From contig CBFHWY010000019.1 in assembly GCA_965659675.1 (NCBI GenBank), forward strand, positions 1 to 39,828: a DNA stretch of 39,828 bases. Reading direction: 5' to 3'. The DNA is from CBFHWY01 sp965659675. GTDB lineage: Bacteria; Bacteroidota; Bacteroidia; Flavobacteriales_G; Salibacteraceae. This document shows, in pieces, positions 1 through 6,881 of the stretch. Position 1 is the first letter of the stretch; each line of letters starts with the position of its first letter. Under the pieces are notes generated by a model that saw only the letters and a list, made by a program, of their open reading frames with translations, did not search any database and was not told the origin of the DNA. The position numbers were made by a program, and so were the translations under genes.

Positions 1-139
1 TAAGTGTTGATTTTTACACCAATCTAGGCTTTTTCATAAGAAGAGGAAGTGATAAATACGTTCAATAGCAATTCCTTAGGATGAAAAAGTAACATTCAGT
101 AGATTGAAAATGGTACCCACAAAGAACTGAGAAAATAAA

Positions 140-258
140 TCACAGGTTCGTTTTACGATCGATTTTTAGTTTTTTGCGCAGTCGCAATCGTGCTGCCTTG
201 ATACTTTCTAAAGATTGGTATGAAAAAAAGAAATCTCATTCTATCGTTTAGAATTGGT
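140..258 (-). pseudogene. Decayed C-terminal remnant of a LuxR-type HTH regulator
   Basis: Reading the minus strand toward the stop at 140-142 gives ESIKAARLRLRKKLKI followed by a short tail. This resembles the recognition helix and end of the LuxR-type HTH found at the C-terminus of many Bacteroidota TPR or two-component regulators. Just upstream, in another frame, NEISFFHTNL would supply the preceding helix, so at least one frameshift separates the two halves, and stops interrupt the sequence further upstream. No intact N-terminal part is visible before the N-run at 364. What is seen is the two peptide pieces; that they belong to one broken gene is inference. Confidence 0.42.
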
Positions 259-363
259 AAGACAAATTATTTTTAACAATAATTTGTAGTTGATTCGATT
301 CGGTAAAGAACGACATTCCTTAACGACAATGAGCTAAGCTTTTTTGAACGATATACCGATACT

Positions 364-373
364 NNNNNNNNNN
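364..373. other. Assembly gap (ten N)
   Basis: Ten undetermined bases mark a scaffold join of unknown true length. Sequence on either side may not be contiguous, so the HTH remnant to the left and the tRNA/GIY-YIG region to the right should not be assumed to be natural neighbours. Confidence 0.98.
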
Positions 374-416
374 TCAAGGCTTCTGTGAACTCGGGAAATT
401 CCTTTTAATTTGATTG

Positions 417-554
417 ATGTCCAGTTTTGAGAATGTTGAGATGTCAATTAAGATTCAAGAGCTCTGCGAAAAACGATCATCGGTCCTTGTTGTAAGGGCT
501 TTCTTTGAGTCGAATCAAGATGTTTTGAGCGAAATCTTTGGATATCGCCACTAA
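417..554 (+). CDS. Unrecognised 45-residue open frame
   Basis: An ATG at 417 opens a 45-codon frame ending at TAA 552-554, directly preceded in frame by TGA. The product is hydrophilic with a short hydrophobic patch (SSVLVVRAFF) and a C-terminus ending FGYRH. I recognise no family. It may be a remnant of a larger gene truncated near the assembly gap, or chance. The rest of 374-840 shows no longer frame and no recognisable gene on either strand. Confidence 0.18.
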   Translation: MSSFENVEMSIKIQELCEKRSSVLVVRAFFESNQDVLSEIFGYRH

Positions 555-868
555 ATGTGGAAATACCTATTTTGAGGTGCTGGCCCCATGTTGTTTTGCT
601 GAATTCTTACAACTTTTTTGGAATAAACAGGTAGGTTTAATGATTCACACTAAGTCATAATTGATAAATGCGACAAATGACATCAAAGACTAGAATTGCT
701 TTTGATCAATGCGGCCATGACTGGATTGATATTTCCTGTGCATGGCTTTTTTGAAAGACTAATGAAGCGGAGGGTTTTGAAGAGCAGTTAGTTAAATTGA
801 ACATATTTATTTGATGATTCCAATCAGAGGAGATTAGCGATTAGAATTATATATTTACCGCCTCTTAT

Positions 869-920
869 GGACGCGTAGTTCAGCTGGATACCTGCCTGCC
901 GGCAGGCAGGGAGCATCTGC
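869..920 (+). pseudogene. 5' fragment of a tRNA-Arg gene, split by a 20-bp palindrome
   Basis: Positions 869-890 match the first 22 bases of the intact tRNA-Arg at 1175-1196 except for one C-to-T change, and 911-920 match the next ten bases (1197-1206) exactly. Between them lies a 20-bp palindrome, inserted at the junction of D-loop and 3' D-stem. After 920 the similarity ends: there is no anticodon arm, T arm or 3' acceptor strand. It cannot form a tRNA. The match extends two bases upstream of the tRNA (AT). It reads as a displaced 5' end of the tRNA located just before the GIY-YIG gene. Confidence 0.85.
891..910. repeat. Perfect 20-bp palindrome CCTGCCTGCCGGCAGGCAGG
   Basis: CCTGCCTGCC is followed directly by its exact reverse complement GGCAGGCAGG, with no spacer. 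It is GC-rich in an otherwise AT-rich region and lies cleanly between two blocks identical or nearly identical to adjacent segments of the tRNA-Arg D arm, so its borders are exact. From memory, similar palindromes occur as dispersed short repeats in Bacteroidota and in some other draft genomes; this window contains only one copy. Confidence 0.9.
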
Positions 921-942
921 AGCTGCGCCGAACGTTATTTGA

Positions 943-1197
943 ATGTGGTTTGTTTATGTTCTCCGAAGTTTGCGTCATGATCGATTTTATATCGGCATGA
1001 GTTCTAATTTAGAGCGGAGAATTGATGAACACAATCGTGGAAAAACAAAGTCCACCAAGGCATATCGCCCATGGATTTTGTTCTTTTGCGAAGAATATGA
1101 AACTCGGGTTGAAGCCAGATTGAGAGAGAAGTGTCTGAAATCGGGAATCGGTCGTGAGTTCATAAAAGAAAAATGGACGCGTAGCTCAGCTGGATAG
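943..1197 (+). CDS. Small GIY-YIG domain nuclease ending inside tRNA-Arg
   Basis: This 84-residue protein is a stand-alone GIY-YIG domain of the small UvrC-like/YhbQ type. The N-terminus reads FVYVLRS, with YVL at the GIY position, then FYIGMS at the YIG position; R25-R26 and the E-H pair of DEHNRG follow, and E55 of EARLREK is a candidate catalytic Glu. The domain would bind one divalent metal and cut DNA; its biological target is unknown. The last seven residues, WTRSSAG, and the TAG stop (1195-1197) are encoded by the acceptor strand and D arm of the downstream tRNA-Arg, a 23-nt overlap. Directly upstream is a broken copy of the same tRNA 5' end. This suggests a homing-like or tRNA-targeting role, but the sequence alone does not prove mobility. 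ATG 943 is the only reasonable start. Confidence 0.8.
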   Translation: MWFVYVLRSLRHDRFYIGMSSNLERRIDEHNRGKTKSTKAYRPWILFFCEEYETRVEARLREKCLKSGIGREFIKEKWTRSSAG

Positions 1198-1248
1198 AGC
1201 ATCTGCCTTCTAAGCAGACGGTCGCAGGTTCGAATCCTGCCGCGTTCA
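1175..1248 (+). tRNA. tRNA-Arg (anticodon TCT)
   Basis: A full cloverleaf can be drawn. Acceptor GGACGCG (1175-1181) pairs with CGCGTTC (1241-1247) with one G-T pair, and the discriminator is A1248. The D arm is GCTC...GAGC. Anticodon stem TCTGC/GCAGA encloses loop CTTCTAA, giving anticodon TCT. The T arm is GCAGG-TTCGAAT-CCTGC. CCA is not encoded. It reads AGA codons. The 5' 23 bases double as the end of the GIY-YIG coding sequence, so transcription of one must run through the other. A terminator follows ten bases later. Confidence 0.97.
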
Positions 1249-1258
1249 CTGAAACATG

Positions 1259-1291
1259 AAAGCCTCCCGACACAGTCGGCGAGGCTTTTTT
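1259..1291 (+). terminator. Rho-independent terminator after tRNA-Arg
   Basis: AAAGCCTC (1259-1266) and CCGAC (1267-1271) pair with GTCGG (1275-1279) and GAGGCTTT (1281-1288) around an ACA loop, with one bulged C, followed by a T run to 1291. It sits ten bases after the tRNA and would end the GIY-YIG/tRNA transcript. Confidence 0.85.
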
Positions 1292-1528
1292 CTTGCCCGA
1301 GCGTCAAGCTCGCTTGTAAGTGAAGGGCAAGAAAAAGGCTCGAGCAGCCGGAAGGCTGCGAGGCTTTCAATACTCATTGTAGCTAAGGATGCCGAAGGCA
1401 ATCCTTATTGAGCTTCAAGCCTCAAGCAAACCAATGACCATGGCTTTTTATGTTCATTGTAGCAAAGAATCACAGAACGAAGCTAAGTGAATCCTGTGAG
1501 CCATGAGCGTCAAGCTTGCCTCAACCAA
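1291..1528. repeat. Modular hairpin repeats downstream of tRNA-Arg
   Basis: Three variants of GAGCGTCAAGC occur at 1299, 1410 (GAGCTTCAAGC) and 1505. TCATTGTAGC occurs at 1374-1383 and 1454-1463. Each unit carries its own hairpin: TCTTGCCC (1291-1298) with GGGCAAGA (1325-1332); GCAGCC/GGCTGC with a GGAA loop (1344-1359); TAAGGAT-GCC/GGC-A-ATCCTTA (1384-1407); TCACAG/CTGTGA (1470-1499). There is no credible coding frame. The stretch looks like decayed tandem copies of an intergenic repeat, function unknown. Confidence 0.6.
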
Positions 1529-1662
1529 GATTGGGTAATCGTGATACTACAAAGAGCAAGTGTTTACTTGTATAAAATTAATTCTGTTTATGCCTGTCAT
1601 TTAAGCAAACCAGCCTTTGTGAATTGCGATGCACAGATTTAGCTCAAGGAAACCAAAAATGA

Positions 1663-1670
1663 TATATTTG
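1663..1670 (+). promoter_or_regulatory. Candidate -7 box TATATTTG for the channel/exchanger pair
   Basis: TATATTTG is an exact match to the Bacteroidota -7 consensus TAnnTTTG, 23 bases before ATG 1694. No TTG -33 box is seen at the usual spacing. Confidence 0.45.
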
Positions 1671-1693
1671 ATTTCGACAAACCAGTAGCCCTT

Positions 1694-2769
1694 ATGTTAA
1701 CTAGAAGAGCGGTTCGGATTCTGTGGACGATCATCATAGTATTCGTTCTGTACGTTATTCTGATCAATCTCCTCCTTTATTTGAGGCAGGTCACCCCAAT
1801 GCTTCCATTAATGGACTTTATGATGCTATATGGTGGACCGTTGTTACCCTTACTACCGTTGGTTATGGCGACACTTACCCTGTTACTGACTATGGAAGAA
1901 TGGTCGGATTTGTCTTTGTTTTTGGGAGTTTTAGTATTTTTGGATTCCTTGTAGGTCGTATCACGTATATGCTATCTGAAGTGAGTGAACACAAAAAGCT
2001 AGGTTACGAGGGAACCAAGTTTAAGAACCACGCTGTAATTGTCGGCTGGAACGCTGGTGGGCACTCGGTTGTAGAACAGCTGATCGGTGTCGGGAAAAAG
2101 TGTGCGATCGTTACCGATCGTCGTAATGACATCGAGTTGATCAACGAAACCTACGATAAGAAGAACATTTACACCCTTTTCGCCGACTACAACAACTTTG
2201 AGATGTTGAAGAAAGCGAACATCAACAAAGCGGCTATCGTCTACATCAATCTCGATGATGATACTCAGAAGCTGGTTCATATCCTCAATATGAAAAAGCA
2301 CTTTGTTGACTTAAAGTATGTCGTGACCCTCGAGAACTCTAACCTTAAGAACACCTTCCATAGTGCTGGTGTGACACACGCTGTTTCCAAAAATGAAATA
2401 GCCTCGAAACTACTGGCCAGTTACATTTTTGAGCCCGATGTTGCAAAGTACAGCGAAGACATACTCTCCTTTGCAGAGAATGATTTTGACTACGATATCA
2501 AAGAGTACAGAGTAGTGAAGGATAATCCCTATTGCGGTAAGCCTTACACAGAATCTTTTTACGACATCAAAAAGAAATTTAACGCTATTGTGATCGGTAT
2601 ATCGAAAGTTACGGAGCATGGTAGAGAGCTATTGAAAAATCCTAAAGAGGATATCACTATAAATAAAGACGACTTCCTGATCTTGATCATGAATGGAGAA
2701 TCAACTAGAAAAATGTCGAACATTTTTAAAGTTGAGGAGGGGGCTACTAAAACCAGCGAGTGGGACTGA
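1694..2769 (+). CDS. 2-TM/RCK potassium channel (MthK-like), apparent frameshift after TM1
   Basis: This encodes a potassium channel subunit: TM1, pore loop, TM2 and a cytoplasmic RCK (TrkA-N/TrkA-C) gating region. The filter TVGYGD is at 1855-1872, followed by TM2 (FVFVFGSFSIFGFLVG), a Rossmann segment (HAVIVGWNAGGHSVVEQLI) and a C-terminal TrkA-C-like part. TM1 (VRILWTIIIVFVLYVILINLLLY) is encoded from ATG 1694 in a frame that leaves the channel about base 1780; the pore is in the -1 frame, which has its own ATG at 1723 but would then lack TM1. One extra T in the TATTTGAG stretch near 1780 would join both halves. It is therefore either a one-base assembly error or a true inactivating deletion. 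The stop overlaps the GTG start of the exchanger, so the two are co-transcribed. RCK domains usually bind Ca2+ or nucleotide. Confidence 0.8.
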
Positions 2770-3953
2770 TCATACCGATTATACTAGTAGCCATCTGTTC
2801 GGTGGTGATATGGAGGGCCGTTGATGGATTTTCAACGGCTTCTGAGTATATTGGAAGACACTTGTCTGACGGGGTGCGAGGTGCAACCATAAACGCCATC
2901 GCAAGTTCGATGCCCGAACTTTTTACCACCATGTTCTTCCTTTTCTATCTGAATGATGTAGATGGTTTTTCCGGAGGTATTGGAACCACTGCGGGTAGTG
3001 CGATATTCAATGGGCAGATCATTCCAGCCATGGTGATCCTTACTGTCGTGATGGCAGGCGTAGTAAAGAATATCAATGTCACTAAAAAAGTGATCAAGAG
3101 AGATGGGATTTCCCTGATCATTTCAGAATTCATCCTTATTATTCTGATCAGCGGAAATAGCCTATACTGGTGGCACGGCTTTGGTCTGATGATGATCTAT
3201 GTGGTTTATATCGTCTACATGCTGCGAACCATGTCGAAAGCAGATAAGTCAATAGAATACAATCACCTCGATTTCTACGAGCCTAAAGAGGAACACCCGG
3301 TAAAGTCGATTTTTCAAGGTGGATTAACCATAGACCTTGAAAGAATGGTACTGGGCAACAAGATCATCAAGAACTCCAATGCCTGGCCTTTGCTGATCAT
3401 TGCAACCCTTACCATTGCTGTTTCCTGTTATTTCCTCGTGCTTGCCTGCGAGTGGATAGGGGCTGAAACCTACATCGTACCTTATTTAGGTGAATTCCAT
3501 GGACTTGGAGTTCCTATTTTGTTTATAGCCCTGATCATTGCTTCCATGGCATCAAGTATCCCCGATACCATCATCTCTATGAAGGATGCCAAAAAAGGAA
3601 ATTATGATGATGCTGTGTCGAATGCTTTTGGATCCAATTTGTTCGATATCTGCTTCGCACTTGGATTCCCACTCTTTCTGTATGGTTTGATAAAAGGACC
3701 CATTCACATGGATGAAGAGATCATTCAGTTGACCTCAGAATTGAGAATGCTTCTCCTTCTTATGACTGTGGTGGTATTCATCATCTTTATGTGGGGTAGC
3801 ACCATGGGCAAAATGAAAGCTTACCTATTGCTGTTCATCTACCTGATCTTTGTGCTGTATGTTATTGGAAGAAGTTGGGGGAATGAGTTCGCCTGGAACA
3901 TCGCTCAATGGCTGAGATTCCTGGTAGACCTGATACCGATACGGCTCGGTTAA
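2760..3953 (+). CDS. CaCA-family cation exchanger (Na+/Ca2+-type)
   Basis: This 397-residue inner-membrane antiporter has two inverted alpha repeats: the first with ASSMPE (about residues 48-53) and GSAIFN (79-84), the second with ASSIPD (about 262-267) and GSNLFD (about 291-296). These acidic and small residues form the ion-binding site in the Na_Ca_ex family. It probably swaps Ca2+ for Na+ or K+; the ion cannot be told from sequence. The central hydrophilic loop (about 160-205) is short, with no regulatory domain. The GTG start at 2760 overlaps the channel stop by ten bases; an AGGAGG lies 19 bases upstream, rather far for a normal SD. Its last codon directly abuts the stop of the convergent next gene. 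Confidence 0.85.
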   Translation: MGLIIPIILVAICSVVIWRAVDGFSTASEYIGRHLSDGVRGATINAIASSMPELFTTMFFLFYLNDVDGFSGGIGTTAGSAIFNGQIIPAMVILTVVMAGVVKNINVTKKVIKRDGISLIISEFILIILISGNSLYWWHGFGLMMIYVVYIVYMLRTMSKADKSIEYNHLDFYEPKEEHPVKSIFQGGLTIDLERMVLGNKIIKNSNAWPLLIIATLTIAVSCYFLVLACEWIGAETYIVPYLGEFHGLGVPILFIALIIASMASSIPDTIISMKDAKKGNYDDAVSNAFGSNLFDICFALGFPLFLYGLIKGPIHMDEEIIQLTSELRMLLLLMTVVVFIIFMWGSTMGKMKAYLLLFIYLIFVLYVIGRSWGNEFAWNIAQWLRFLVDLIPIRLG

Positions 3954-4823
3954 CTAATCAAATACCTTCTTGAGGAAAAGGATGTCATTCACCTTCTCCG
4001 TATACCCCAGCTTCTCATAACTGTATTGAAGGTTGTTGAGTACCCTCAAAATGATCGCTTGATTATCGCAGGGCAGATAAAAGGCATCGTGATGCTTTAA
4101 GCCAAGCTGATTGATGAAGGAGTCAATTTCCTGGTCGTTGAAGATTCCTCCCTGAGCAAAAGGATTGATATAAAAAAGAATATCCTCTCTGTTGATCACG
4201 CTGTACTCTTCCTTACCGTGAAGATCCACATAACACAGCACAAAATGACGCGGTAAATTGACTCCCAAAATAGGAATACCCAATTGTTGAGCCAGGTAAG
4301 AGTATAAAATGGATAGTCCAATGGGGTTACTCTGTCGATGCTCAAGGATGTTGTTGATGTATGAATTTTGTGGCGCGTGATAATCTTTCTTATTAGACTT
4401 AAATTCATAAACCTCAAACAGGATGTGGTTGATCACCCTGATCCGCTCCAGGGCTGTGAGCTCATCGTGAAGCTCCACCCAAATATCTTTCTTGATCGCA
4501 TCCAGGGTCTTATAAACAGCATCTTCATCCAGATTAGGATATTGATATTTGCTCACAATACACATGCCCTCCATGAGGCTGCCGCTGGCTCGCTTCCAGT
4601 TATGCAGATCAGATTTTAGCTGATCCAATTGGATATCGTGTATGAGATGCTCTATTCGCTGTTGGAAAAGGATGCCGAGATCATCGCTTTCCCAGGCATT
4701 TTCAAGATATGGGATCACATCTGGACCAAAAGCGCAAATCTCGTCGCGAATATGCTTAAACACATCTTCGTCCGGATCGTCCAGTAACTTTATAAGTGAA
4801 TCAACTTTTTCCTGATCGAGCAT
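3954..4823 (-). CDS. SirB1-like transglutaminase-fold protein
   Basis: A 289-residue cytoplasmic protein of the SirB1_N/transglutaminase-like family. The N-terminal 100 residues are helical and acidic. The core (about 150-215) carries the family pattern NSYINNILEHRQSNPIGLSILY and GVNLPRHFVLCY. The usual transglutaminase catalytic Cys is not apparent at the expected place (S in GLSILY), as is common in this family, whose biochemical role is not settled. The C-terminus resembles the TPR-like end of SirB1 proteins (YSYEKLGYTEKVNDILFL). Its stop directly abuts the exchanger stop (TAA/CTA, no gap). It stands alone on its strand. Confidence 0.8.
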   Translation of the reverse strand: MLDQEKVDSLIKLLDDPDEDVFKHIRDEICAFGPDVIPYLENAWESDDLGILFQQRIEHLIHDIQLDQLKSDLHNWKRASGSLMEGMCIVSKYQYPNLDEDAVYKTLDAIKKDIWVELHDELTALERIRVINHILFEVYEFKSNKKDYHAPQNSYINNILEHRQSNPIGLSILYSYLAQQLGIPILGVNLPRHFVLCYVDLHGKEEYSVINREDILFYINPFAQGGIFNDQEIDSFINQLGLKHHDAFYLPCDNQAIILRVLNNLQYSYEKLGYTEKVNDILFLKKVFD

Positions 4824-4888
4824 AAATTATGAACACAAACATAAGTGTGAGGTTCATGTGCAGGTGAGCACCTTATCTGGAATTATTA

Positions 4889-5767
4889 TCAATCATTTGT
4901 TAATCGTTCAAGACTCTGAACAATCATCTTGCGAACAGCCGATTTGTAGTCTTTGCTGAATTCCATGATGCTTCGATTAGCAACAACGGTGCAAATGGTA
5001 AGTGCATGATGACCAAGCTCTGAAGCTAAAGAATATAGTGCTGAGCTTTCCATTTCAAAATTCAGGATGCGTTCGCCTTCATACTTGAACGCCCGAAAGC
5101 GCTCATGCACATTATCCATGCTCTTTGGCAAGATCAGTGAACGTCCTTGCGGACCATAAAAGCCCGTAGCTGTTGCTGTAATGCTTTGTTTCAGATCAAA
5201 AGCCAGTTTATTTGAAAGCTTCTGAGAAGCAGCTTTGATATATGGTTTTGCGAGTTCATTCGGCCACTTACAGTCTTTTTTGAAGGCATCAGCCATGGCT
5301 TGTTCCGTGGCGCTGAAAGAGCTTTTGTAATAATAGGGGAGGCCATCAAAACCCAGTGCATACTTGCTGGCAATAAAACTATCCACTGGCAGGTCTTCAT
5401 GCAGTGCGCCACATGTACCCAAACGAATTAAGTTGAGGCTGCGATGCTCTTTTTTGACCTCTCTTTTTTCCAGGTCGATATTGACGGCGGCGTCAAGTTC
5501 ATTCACGACAATATCAATATTATCAGTACCAATTCCCGTGCTTAATGCAGTGACCCTTGTACCATTAAAGCTTCCTGTAATGGTGTTGAATTCCCGGTGT
5601 GAACGCTCGAGTTCGATCTCATCAAAGAATGAGGCCACTTCCGCAACACGTCCCGGATCACCTACGAGGATCACATGGTCGGCAATGTCTTCATTCTTTA
5701 AGGCAATATGATAAACACTTCCATCGGGGTTTAATACTAATTCGGATGCTTCTAAACTTGAATTCAT
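4889..5767 (-). CDS. Nucleoside phosphorylase (uridine phosphorylase-like)
   Basis: A 292-residue enzyme of the PNP/UDP family, which splits nucleosides with phosphate to give base and ribose-1-phosphate in salvage. Visible motifs are VILVGDPGRV near the N-terminus (phosphate site), STGIGTDNIDIVVNEL, IRLGTCGAL, and ILNFEMESSALYSLASELGH, where the FEMES segment binds ribose. The start is placed at ATG 5767, giving MNSSLEASEL; an upstream in-frame ATG at 5869 would run through the divergent mltG gene and adds an unconserved tail. Compared with E. coli Udp it is about 40 residues longer, with an insertion around LPYYYKSSFSATE typical of Bacteroidota members. Specificity (uridine versus purine) is not certain. 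Confidence 0.85.
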   Translation of the reverse strand: MNSSLEASELVLNPDGSVYHIALKNEDIADHVILVGDPGRVAEVASFFDEIELERSHREFNTITGSFNGTRVTALSTGIGTDNIDIVVNELDAAVNIDLEKREVKKEHRSLNLIRLGTCGALHEDLPVDSFIASKYALGFDGLPYYYKSSFSATEQAMADAFKKDCKWPNELAKPYIKAASQKLSNKLAFDLKQSITATATGFYGPQGRSLILPKSMDNVHERFRAFKYEGERILNFEMESSALYSLASELGHHALTICTVVANRSIMEFSKDYKSAVRKMIVQSLERLTND

Positions 5768-5822
5768 ATTGATCTTGGATTCTAATGTCAAAGGATTCAT
5801 CAAAAGTCGCATTTTTGACGCG

Positions 5823-6881
5823 ATGGCAAAGCGCAGGAAGAAAAGGTCGAAGGTTTGGCTCGTGATCACCTTGTTTGCGGTATTGATCGGCCTTGTGGGA
5901 AGTATATATGCCTATCGGATCTATCGGTACGTCTACGCTAGCAACGTTGAAGTAGCTCAAGGTTTAGTGACTTTCTATATCTATGAAGATGATGATTATG
6001 AAAAGGTCAAAGCCCGCCTGATCGAGAAGGGGATCATTTCGGATGAGGAGTCCTTTGAGTGGGTTGCACAAAGGAAGAACTATCCCAAGTTTGTTCAGGG
6101 CGGAAGGTATCAGATCGAAAACAAGATGAGCAACAATGCGCTGATAAACCTTTTGAGAAGTGGTTTTCAGGAACCCGTTAGGCTTACGATCAATGGGATT
6201 CAAACCAAAGCAGACCTGGCAGGACTTGTATCCAGTCAATTGGAAGCCGACTCAGCTGAACTCATGCAAAAACTGAATGATCGATCTTATCTATCTCAGT
6301 TTGGCTTCGACCCTGTTAGGATCATGGCGATGATCATTCCAAATACCTACGAATTCTATTGGAGTACAAATGCTAATGAATTTCTCCAAAGAATGGCAGG
6401 GGAGTACAAGCTCTTTTGGAACGAGGATAGAAAAGCGAGGGCACAAGCGCTCAAACTGACTCAAACTGAGATTACCACCCTGGCGAGTATCGTGCAAAAA
6501 GAGACCTTCAGGTCGGATGAGAAAAAAACAGTGGCAGGTCTGTACCTAAACCGCATTCGCAGAGGAATGAAACTACAGGCAGACCCAACGGTTATCTTTG
6601 CGATCGGTGATTTTAGCATTAAACGAGTATTAAAAAAGCACTTGAAGGTGGATTCGCCCTACAACACATACAAGTACGCAGGAATTCCACCTTCTCCCAT
6701 TTGTGTTCCAGAGATCAGTTCAATCGATGCGGTCCTAAATGCCGAGAAACACAATTATCTCTACATGTGTGCGAAAGAAGATTTTTCTGGCTATCACAAT
6801 TTTGCTTCATCCTTACGGGAACACAACCAGAATGCCCGAAGATATCAGCGGGCACTCAATCAGCGAAGGATCTATCGCTGA
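5823..6881 (+). CDS. mltG: Endolytic murein transglycosylase MltG
   Basis: MltG cleaves nascent glycan strands at the inner membrane and is thought to set peptidoglycan strand length. The 352-residue protein has a basic N-terminus (MAKRRKKRSK), one TM helix (VWLVITLFAVLIGLVGSIYAY), a LysM-like segment (about 45-110) and the YceG catalytic domain. Conserved stretches are IPNTYEFYW, LASIVQKET with the conserved catalytic-region Glu, VAGLYLNRIRRGMKLQADPTV and SPYNTYKYAGIPPSPIC. ATG 5823 is chosen because the basic/TM start follows it; an upstream in-frame ATG at 5769 encodes a non-family tail and would collide with the divergent phosphorylase start. The 3' end overlaps the convergent glycosyltransferase gene by 26 bases. 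Confidence 0.93.
   Translation: MAKRRKKRSKVWLVITLFAVLIGLVGSIYAYRIYRYVYASNVEVAQGLVTFYIYEDDDYEKVKARLIEKGIISDEESFEWVAQRKNYPKFVQGGRYQIENKMSNNALINLLRSGFQEPVRLTINGIQTKADLAGLVSSQLEADSAELMQKLNDRSYLSQFGFDPVRIMAMIIPNTYEFYWSTNANEFLQRMAGEYKLFWNEDRKARAQALKLTQTEITTLASIVQKETFRSDEKKTVAGLYLNRIRRGMKLQADPTVIFAIGDFSIKRVLKKHLKVDSPYNTYKYAGIPPSPICVPEISSIDAVLNAEKHNYLYMCAKEDFSGYHNFASSLREHNQNARRYQRALNQRRIYR

Noticed and set aside
987..1370. Minus-strand frame of 127 codons across the GIY-YIG gene and tRNA
   Set aside because: Its middle (GRIRTCDRLLRRQMLYPAELR) is the antisense translation of the tRNA-Arg, a common false protein; the rest is antisense to the GIY-YIG gene and the terminator.
1770..1790. Programmed frameshift in the potassium channel
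   Set aside because: The bases at the junction (CTT TAT TTG) do not form an X XXY YYZ heptamer, so an error or a mutation is more likely.
1723..1800. ATG 1723 as the true start of the potassium channel
   Set aside because: The product would have no TM1, while a well-formed TM1 is encoded in the overlapping frame from ATG 1694; a frameshift explains both.
5768..5869. Longer N-terminus of the nucleoside phosphorylase (start at 5869)
   Set aside because: It would overlap the mltG start and adds residues with no family match; ATG 5767 is the better start.
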